The notes under the pieces are model-generated. The model searched no databases. It was not told where the DNA came from and was given only the letters and a program-made list of their open reading frames with translations. A stretch of 64,000 nt of DNA, taken from the NCBI GenBank assembly GCA_964019425.1, contig OZ025827.1, forward strand, positions 372,001 through 436,000. Reading direction: 5' to 3'. Of this stretch, positions 57,181 through 64,000 are shown one piece after another (positions within the stretch are counted from its first letter, which is position 1; each line of letters opens with the position of its first letter). Position numbers and translations under genes: made by a program. The DNA is from Flectonema sp. DT1601. Taxonomy: Eukaryota > Euglenozoa > Diplonemea > Diplonemida > Diplonemidae.

Positions 57181-58909
57181 GGAAAAAAAATACAATCAAA
57201 TAATCGTTTGCTTCATTTGTGTTTTTACTCATTCCCATGTGATACCAAATCTCAACCATTTTTTGTAATAATTACTTTGCAGCACAACAACAAAAAGTCA
57301 AGCAAATCTCCGTCTTGATAATGGTTCATATCAGTTCGGATGGTTTTTCATCAGAAGCAGAAAAACTTAAAAAGAAGATAGGAAAGTCAAGAAAAAACGA
57401 AATTGAAAAAAATCATAGGAAAAATAACAGTTGAGGGGTTTTTTCGGAATTATTTACGAAGCCTAGGAAGCCAAAAGCCAGGATAAAATTAAAAAAGAAT
57501 TAAAGGAAGAAAATAGCAAAGATTTTTCTTTGCTTAAAACAAACAAAAAAAAAAAAAAAAAAAAAAAAAAATACTTCTGTTTTTAAAAAAATCCCACAGC
57601 ATACCTTGAACATAATTCCGATGTACAACATCTCCGTCGAAGTCAATATATCGAACACGAACACGACTACCGAGGTGACACACATCACCCTTATGTTGTT
57701 ACGTCATTTATGAACGCAAGCAACGCAAGGACAAAAGTGGTAGCTGGATACATGCACAATTAGATTGCTGGAAGAAAAACAAACGGGGGGAGTAACTTGA
57801 TTCCATGATTAAATATAAAGCAACTTGAAACTGGCTAAAATGAATACAGCCAAACCTGGTTGCAATGAACAGAGATTATTGGTATCTAAAATTCCATAGA
57901 TGCTGTCGAATACAGTGATTCGGGGGCCACATACAACAAGTTGGGCGCCCCATGCGCTATAGCTTAAAATTAGTATTTCTTTACACAGAAAAATTAATTT
58001 AAAAAAAAAAAAATAAAAAACGAAATATTTCTGGTTCGTAGCAGACTACCAGTAGAGTACATCTCTGCTTGACTGCGAGTGATAATTAAGTTCCTTTGCA
58101 TTGATCTTGAAAGACCTGACATATGGTTTGGTGTACTTTTTGGCCCTTTGAATCGAAGGGTCCACCGGCCTGAGATTTCGAGGCACCACATGCAGTACAA
58201 TAAATAATGTTTCCGACGTAACATCAGAGCAATCAGTCACCGTCGGGTCTCATCAAAGTGTTAATGTTGTAATAATGTGTTAACATTGAAAGACAAAAGA
58301 TTTCACGTAACACTTGCTTTCGATATATTTGTTTCCACCTCATCCGTTGAGCATATCTTCGCTAAGAACTATCAAAGTTCATGAAATCATTATAATTCAA
58401 CCGTATCTCACATCAGAGTATATAACGAAACGTGTCTCACTTTTTTTTTGGTAAGATTGACACGTAATGTTTAGAAGTAGTATGGATGCCATGACACCAA
58501 TCACATCCTAATAATGTCTGCTTCGCATCAAAGAGCACTTCATTCATTCATCTAGGGATGAATAGATATATACATGATTCGCATTGGTACTATTATCCGG
58601 TATGTTTTCTTTAAGTTGCGTCAACAATTTTTTGGTAAGTCTGCGATGGACCAAACTACGAACCCATTCAGCACTTGGCACTTCGGGATGGAAACATAAC
58701 CGACATTCGTTTCTTTTTCTTTTTTAGTTTCCCAGTAAAATATTCAATCAAAGTCCGTAATGTTATGTAGCCTTACTTACTCCCTCCTCAGGAACTGCTT
58801 CTCCCTTATCAGGAATGGAGGGAACAAATATTAGTCAGAATGAGTTTATAAACATGTGCAAAATCACAATATAAAAAAAAAAAAAAAGAAGAAAAAAAAA
58901 AGTTATTAA
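57181..58909. other. Gene-free stretch with repeat fragments
   Basis: Holds a family A fragment (57449-57485, GAAGCCTAGGAAGCCAAAAG), a 27-nt A run (57545-57571), and a block at 57908-57956 shared with 27073-27130. Around 58040-58240 a GC-richer patch is open in two minus-strand frames (for example RPVDPSIQRAKKYTKPYVRS) but lacks an acceptor-ATG arrangement; it may be a gene relic. Confidence 0.45.
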
Positions 58910-59135
58910 GTTAGTATTAACGTATATCATTCAATTGAAAAAAATAATCAAATGTAAAGATTCGTAGGACAAAAAACAAACAATAGTTGGGTTTCGGGTT
59001 ATTCGGTAAAATACAGAACTGATGACTACGAGGGGTCTGGGTAGTCTGCATCAGTGAAGACCCAATCGCGAAGATTGTAGTTTTATAGCGTCGAGCTCCC
59101 ACCTCGCCGAGAGGCTAACAGGTTGAAAACAAATA
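58910..59135. repeat. Composite interspersed repeat: family B head with the tail seen at 28.7 kb
   Basis: The first 95 bp match family B (CAAATGTAAAGATTCGTAGG, then an AAAAACAAACAATAG stretch); the rest matches 28715-28870 (ACTGATGACT ... CTCGCCGAGAGGCTAACAGG). Confidence 0.55.
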
Positions 59136-59984
59136 AAGAAGAAGAAAAAAAAAGGAGAAATGATTTTTACGGGTTTTTTTATTCCGTATTCAGCTCAGCG
59201 TCTTTCTTTATAATACGACCACAGTGCCATAATGCCCACTATTACGAAAAAAATAGAAAACTCTCGGAACAGATCGTTCACCCCCAGTTGTCCAAAGCCA
59301 TTATATGATAATCGTGCTGTGGGCTTACCGAAAGCTTCAGAAAAGTTCTCCACAAAAAACTGGGCAGCACATAGCCATATCACTTAGCAAGAAATGAAAA
59401 CAAAATGAGCAGGTAAGATGAAATGCAAAATGAATAATTCTCGTGAATTTCGGTAAAGAAAAAGAAAAAAAAACTCGTTCCTCACATGAATTATCCATCC
59501 CAGTGGGATAAAGAAAAATTGTACGCATTTTTTTTGTGGAGGAAAGAGAAAATTTCTAAATCAAAGTCTTTAAGAATACTTATTTCTACCTGTGTTTATT
59601 CCCAACTTGGTTGCTCCAGAGAGGGAGTAGAATCGTATTTTTTTTTATCTCATTTTCTTTTCAGTTTAGGAACATAAGTCGTTGGCAGCTGTCGCCAGAA
59701 AAAATATTGCCTTTGCAGGGAAATATTTCTCGTGAAATTGTGATAAATAATTAAAATGGTAACGGAGACGTAACGAAGACAAAAAAAACACTTGTCATTA
59801 TTTTAATTTATTTTTTATTATTTAGAAAAAATAAGTAAGAATAAGAAATATTAAAAGTAAACGAAAAATATTAATTTCCTAACATTTAAGTTACAGAAAA
59901 TGCGGTTTCAGACCTTAACCTTATACAACTCCATGAGTAAGTTTCCAAGGACATTGTTCCATGTTAAGGTTGTCATCATTATTT
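59136..59984. other. Gene-free AT-rich stretch
   Basis: No coding signal, repeat family or RNA gene that I can recognise. Confidence 0.5.
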
Positions 59985-60180
59985 CATTTAGTATCAGTCA
60001 ATCAAAAAAAAAAAAAAAAAAATTAAAAAATCGTAGGACAACAAACAAATAACGGTTGGTTTTCGGGCTAAAAAAAAGAAAATCTTTCCTAGCCCTCTCT
60101 TCAACGAAGAAAGTGAGAGAACGGTTGGCGAAGGGGAGACACAGCGGTGTCAGGCCTGTCCTACTCATCGAGTTTTGCAC
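59985..60180. repeat. Interspersed repeat family B copy
   Basis: TAGTATCAGTCAATCAAAAA, TCGTAGGACAACAAACAAAT, GGTTGGTTTTCGGG, an ACGAAGAAAGTGAG block and GTGTCAGGCCTGTCCTACTC; it ends about 70 bp before the GT17 stop codon. Confidence 0.65.
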
Positions 60181-60251
60181 TTCTCAGTAAAAGGAAACCA
60201 ATCACTATTTAAGTTAGTTATTTTAAAGCTTTAAAAAAAAAAAAAAAAAAA

Positions 60252-61773
60252 CTATCCGAAGGAATCACAGTTTGCAATATCCAATGAAGTATTTACAGAC
60301 AACATGTCAGGAGACATCAAGAATCCGAACTTATTTAAATGTTTCTTTGCAAATGTTGGAGCGATTGCAAACCCGTTGACCCTTTTATACGGAGTAGACA
60401 TGTGTTTATTTGAAGTTGAGTGAACAACTCGACCACTACGAACAGCGCTCGTAAAACTTCTAATATTCCAACCCCTCTGAACTAATAATAGATGCATCCA
60501 TTTAAATGAACACAGCTTACGTAGAATTCTTTCTATCGAGGGGTAGCAGTTACTGCAATGCCAACCAGCAGCGTAAACCTTTCTCGGATGGATTTTAGCA
60601 CGCTTCCACATGCATGCTGTATCGATAGGTTTTTTGTTCCATGTTGCCCAATACAATCCCGTTGGTTGTCTGGCTTTCCTGCACTTACCAGACTCTGAAG
60701 AGCCTCCACGTCTGCCGTGAAAATAGATAGCAGCCATTCTGTATTTCTTAGCCATGTGTCCCCTTACAACTGATGCTGCGGCAGCACTGTGATCGGCTTT
60801 TCGATTCCAAAAGCCGTATGCGAATTCTGCAAAGTGAAGTACGAACCAAGGATTTCCCGTAAAATACTTCAGAAGCCATTGAATTGCCTGAGGATCTGAG
60901 ATTTCATCCAAGTCAGAGAATATAACCCAATCGTTATCTGATACACTTATTAATGATTTAGAATCAACCACGTATCCATATCTAACATGATCTCGTATCC
61001 ATATCTCAACAGCATCACGTTCGTTCATAGGAGGCCAAGGGCTTAAGTCATACAGCTCTGAAGTGCTATTTATCGAAGTGACTTGTGCGTCGACGTGGTG
61101 TCCTTCTTTGCCGTCTGAGAACACAGTAACGAACCTAATACAGTTAACCCATGGGGCAATCCTGCTGTCGTTAGCATACGCATAGTCGACAGCCTTCCCT
61201 CCAAAAGTAATATTTGCTTGTAATACAACAAATTGATGTGCGACATTACAAAGAGTTCCTAATCGTAATTGAATCATTTCCCAGTCGCCGCTGAAAGTGA
61301 ATGAATCCCACACGAGAATATCACCCGGTGAGTAAGGTTTACAGCAGTCTCCAGTAAAGTTACACAGAGATCCTGGAAGGGGTTCAAGCTCTGATTCTAC
61401 TGCGAGGATGCTCCTGTTTTATTGATGTCCGGAAGTGTCTATAAACAGTCTCTTTAAAAAGAAAAAGAAGAAAAAAAGACAAAGACACAAACTTTTTTGA
61501 AAACTGAGCCCTCTGAGCAATATCAATGTGACCACTAATCGATGAGTCAAGTTCTGAAGACGACTGGTCAGATCCAACAGATGATTCCTCATGTGCATTG
61601 GTATTCTCTCCTTCACGAAATTTTACCTTTACAGTTACCTGCATAGCTCGTTTCCGAGAATCGCCTTCTCTCCCATCAATAGCGGATATAGTCCTAAAGA
61701 CTGTCTGCCATGAGAGACCAACAACAACAAGCAATCCCAGTACAAGCTTACACGTGTTTGACCATCGTTTCAT
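60252..61773 (-). CDS. GT17 glycosyltransferase (MGAT3-like beta-1,4-GlcNAc transferase family)
   Basis: GT17 includes the bisecting GlcNAc-transferase acting on N-glycans in the Golgi. Exons 61493-61773 and 60252-61413 are joined across a 79-nt GTTTGT...CAG intron to give 480 residues. A signal anchor (about 9-27, KLVLGLLVVVGLSWQ) makes it a type II protein. The catalytic region starts at SPGDILVWDSFTFSGDWEMI and includes FVVLQANITFGG, IWIRDHVRYG and the metal-binding DWVIFSDLDEI (about 254-264). Splicing at this acceptor is needed to reach the SLCNFTGDCCKP stretch in frame; read-through ends in a stop. The acceptor substrate is unknown. Its closeness (275 nt) to the K+ channel gene suggests only shared transcription. 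Confidence 0.88.
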
Positions 61774-61800
61774 GCGGTAGTTCTGCTAAATTAGGAAAGG
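61774..61800 (-). other. Splice acceptor before the GT17 gene
   Basis: TTCCCCTTTCCTAATTTAG ends at 61786, with a CAG three bases later; the leader is 12 or 9 nt. Confidence 0.6.
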
Positions 61801-62048
61801 GGAAAATAAATTATCACCATCACTGTCACTCTACTTACTCTCGTAATATAACTTTACGGTTGGTTTTTTTTTGTACTAAAAAAAAAAAAAAAACGACGGC
61901 AAGTTGACCATAATTGAGGCAAATTATTCTAATCTAAGGCACTAAAAAAACGAATTTTATAATTTTTTTCAACTACTACTAGTACTGGTAAAAGAAACAA
62001 ACAAACAAAAGTGGGGAAGAGAAGATCTTTGAGTCTGTTGACACACAT

Positions 62049-63434
62049 TTAATCAGGGCTTCTACTAATTGCGAGTCTATCTTCGATAATTCGAAGTCGT
62101 TCTTTAACAAAGCTCTGTTCATTCAGAATTCTTTCTTGTCCTTCGATAATCTTTTGAAGTTGCATTCCGAAATCAAATCCCTTTTGTGATGACAAGATAG
62201 GAGGGACTATTGGCTCATATGCTGATGCTGTTTGTTGTTTTCGTATTGGAGAAGGAGACGTGATCAATTGAGACTCGTCAGCCCCTCTCAAAATCAATTT
62301 AATATCATGCAGTTCATGACGTATAACAGAAATATCAGGCGCCTTTATATCTTCTGCGAATAGTAAATGTTCTCTGCGGGCTCGTCGAAAGGCATGACAA
62401 GCATGTTTTATTTCAACCCAAAGACACTCTTTTCTCTTTTTACTTTTCGCTACTTTATATCTCAGATACAATGTAACAACATTTAGAGCGCAGTATTCTC
62501 TTCTAGTAGACATGCTACCCTCGACCAAGAAATCGACAGCCTTTTGTTGCCTGCTGGATAGCGTCATGAAAGAAGAGGCAACATTAACAAGTGCCGCAGA
62601 GGAAACCAATCCATGAGTCGCTGACAGACAGGCTACTAATCTACCGAGATTTGTAGTTGGTGAAATATCACCGTAACCAACCGTAGTCATAGTAATAAAT
62701 GTTAACCACATTGAGTCTTCAAATGACAGTGTTCCCCTTTCAGCTATATACATCGCAAGAGATAACAAAAACCAACCCACGACAGTAATAGAGCTCATCA
62801 TCGAAGCAGGGTGAGTATACATCCAACTTCTAACAGCCAACAACTTGCTGGTCTGAATCCGACTTACAAAACAAACAATCCTTCCTCCTTGATTATTAAA
62901 CCATGATTCAGATCGAAGGACAAGAAACAATGTGTAGGCTCTCAGCAGTGAAAGAAGTCCCAACAAGTAAGAATTGTTCCAAAAAAGTACAAAACCAGGT
63001 GGCTCATGCAACAACAAAATAGCACATTCTTGAAGATATTTTGGAAACTGATGACTCTCCATGAGAGTGACGTTTCGCCACAGGAGATCAAAATAAGAAA
63101 GATTCTTAATACGAAGGTTGTACCACTCTGTCACTACACAAAGTTGACAAATCACAAGAACCGATTGAGCTCCAACAATTATGTGATAGCGTACGTCATC
63201 TCTATTACCATCAGAATCCACTAAATACTCCGCATCAGGGTGTAATATTCCAAAGACCTGAACCAACATCAACACCAACTGAATCATCGCAAGAGTCGCC
63301 AGAAGCCTCGCGTTCTTCCTTCTGAATTGAAAGTCTTCCCAATCTTCTTTCACTCCTTTGATAGTTTTTTTAGACATCTTTTTCATCAACTTCTCCTTAT
63401 CGACGATTGCATTTATTAGGACCTTTCGAGTCAT
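62049..63434 (-). CDS. SK/IK-type (KCNN-like) potassium channel
   Basis: The product is 461 residues in one exon. Six membrane segments are visible between about 43 and 295; S4 (about 157-175) has few arginines, as in SK channels, which are gated by Ca2+-calmodulin rather than voltage. The pore helix and filter SMWLTFITMTTVGYGD end at 256, with TVGYG as the K+ filter. After S6 a basic helical stretch (about 290-365, SRQQKAVDFLVEGSMSTRRE onward) lies where SK channels bind calmodulin. The C-terminus has a short coiled coil (about 420-455), often used for tetramer assembly. The role would be Ca2+-linked membrane hyperpolarisation (inference from family). Confidence 0.88.
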   Translation of the reverse strand: MTRKVLINAIVDKEKLMKKMSKKTIKGVKEDWEDFQFRRKNARLLATLAMIQLVLMLVQVFGILHPDAEYLVDSDGNRDDVRYHIIVGAQSVLVICQLCVVTEWYNLRIKNLSYFDLLWRNVTLMESHQFPKYLQECAILLLHEPPGFVLFWNNSYLLGLLSLLRAYTLFLVLRSESWFNNQGGRIVCFVSRIQTSKLLAVRSWMYTHPASMMSSITVVGWFLLSLAMYIAERGTLSFEDSMWLTFITMTTVGYGDISPTTNLGRLVACLSATHGLVSSAALVNVASSFMTLSSRQQKAVDFLVEGSMSTRREYCALNVVTLYLRYKVAKSKKRKECLWVEIKHACHAFRRARREHLLFAEDIKAPDISVIRHELHDIKLILRGADESQLITSPSPIRKQQTASAYEPIVPPILSSQKGFDFGMQLQKIIEGQERILNEQSFVKERLRIIEDRLAISRSPD

Positions 63435-63460
63435 TGCTTCTGATCCTGTAAAAAATAAAA
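63435..63460 (-). other. Splice acceptor before the K+ channel gene
   Basis: TTTTATTTTTTACAG ends at 63446 and leaves an 11-nt leader. Confidence 0.65.
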
Positions 63461-64000
63461 CAGTTAAAGAAAGACTGTGTGTTGTTTACTTATTATGAAG
63501 TATAGTGTGTGTTGTATTACAATTCTTTTTTTCTGGGAAGAAAAAAAAAGAGAGGTTGGGGAAATACCCCCTTGACTGGTGTGGTTCGCCTTAAAATCTT
63601 TTTATCGTAACAGAAATGACAGAAGACCCCCCCTCATGCTTTTCAGAAGCTTCCCATTCCCAGAGTCGGTCTACTACCAATCGAACTTGACACATGTGTT
63701 GATGGTGATGGTGTTGACTGAATACCCAAAACTGCCTTACTTTGCCCAGCTTTACCGGGAATCGAACTTACCGTCGACACTGTCATTTTATGGATGTGGG
63801 CTGTGCTCCAGTAGTAAAATTTTCAACTAAAACATTAATCACAATCACAGTTAGGAATGCTAGGGTAACTCATATTGTTTAGCGCTGGATGATAATTGGA
63901 CTTCTATAAGACTACACACAACTAATAAAATAAAATATTATCTGAAATGAAATTATTCCCCCTAGTATCCCCAAGGGTGTTCGTAGTTTTCTCTAATAAC
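63461..64000. other. Right-edge flank
   Basis: No gene is recognisable. On the minus strand near 63760 a GTTCGATTCCCGG B-box-like sequence occurs, but no cloverleaf can be built around it. Confidence 0.5.

Noticed and set aside
63740-63790. tRNA gene on the minus strand
   Set aside because: A B-box-like GTTCGATTCCCGG is present, but the T stem does not pair and no A box or acceptor stem fits.

Overview
The window is eukaryotic nuclear DNA, AT-rich and crowded with poly(A) and poly(T) runs. I support 15 protein genes, and all 15 lie on the minus strand across 64 kb. Nearly every start codon is preceded, 3 to 30 nt upstream, by a pyrimidine-rich tract ending in CAG or TAG, the layout of a 3' splice acceptor. 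Few genes carry internal introns, and those are short GT-AG introns with donors of the form GTNYGT. One-way gene strings, acceptors at every 5' end and few cis-introns together suggest polycistronic transcription with spliced-leader trans-splicing, as in Euglenozoa. The beta-tubulin carries residue combinations that I remember from trypanosomatids. Kinetoplastids have almost no cis-introns and euglenids often have unconventional ones, so a diplonemid is my leading guess. That placement is inference.

Order along the direction of transcription (right to left): an SK-type K+ channel (62.0-63.4 kb); a GT17 glycosyltransferase with one intron (60.3-61.8); two tandem secreted GH65 proteins (51.9-56.8), the upstream-transcribed one having lost all three catalytic carboxylates; the axonemal DRC3 homologue, four exons (48.0-50.2); a 1.55-kb tandem-repeat array (46.2-47.7); the mitochondrial presequence protease (43.0-46.1); a GT61-like type II membrane glycosyltransferase (40.8-42.6); a polycystin-2-like channel with an extracellular PAN/apple-like insert (36.9-40.4); and a CELF/Bruno-like RNA-binding protein with a polyglutamine block (34.1-35.9). 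A 15-kb stretch without recognisable genes follows (18.9-34.1), made of homopolymers, interspersed repeats and one TIR element. Next come beta-tubulin (17.5-18.9), a second CELF-like paralogue (15.3-16.9), a 4.7-kb homopolymer-rich spacer, a coiled-coil protein (8.7-10.6), a small one-TM protein (8.2-8.5), a cytochrome-b5 front-end fatty acid desaturase (6.6-8.0), and a very large Kelch, coiled-coil and cadherin-like protein that runs off the left edge (<1-5.5).

The gene content fits a motile flagellate: DRC3 and beta-tubulin for the axoneme, a polycystin channel and a K+ channel for membrane signalling, and two glycosyltransferases with two secreted glycosidase-fold proteins for surface glycans. 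If transcription is polycistronic, co-location need not mean shared function; regulation would then be mainly post-transcriptional, which suits the two CELF-like proteins.
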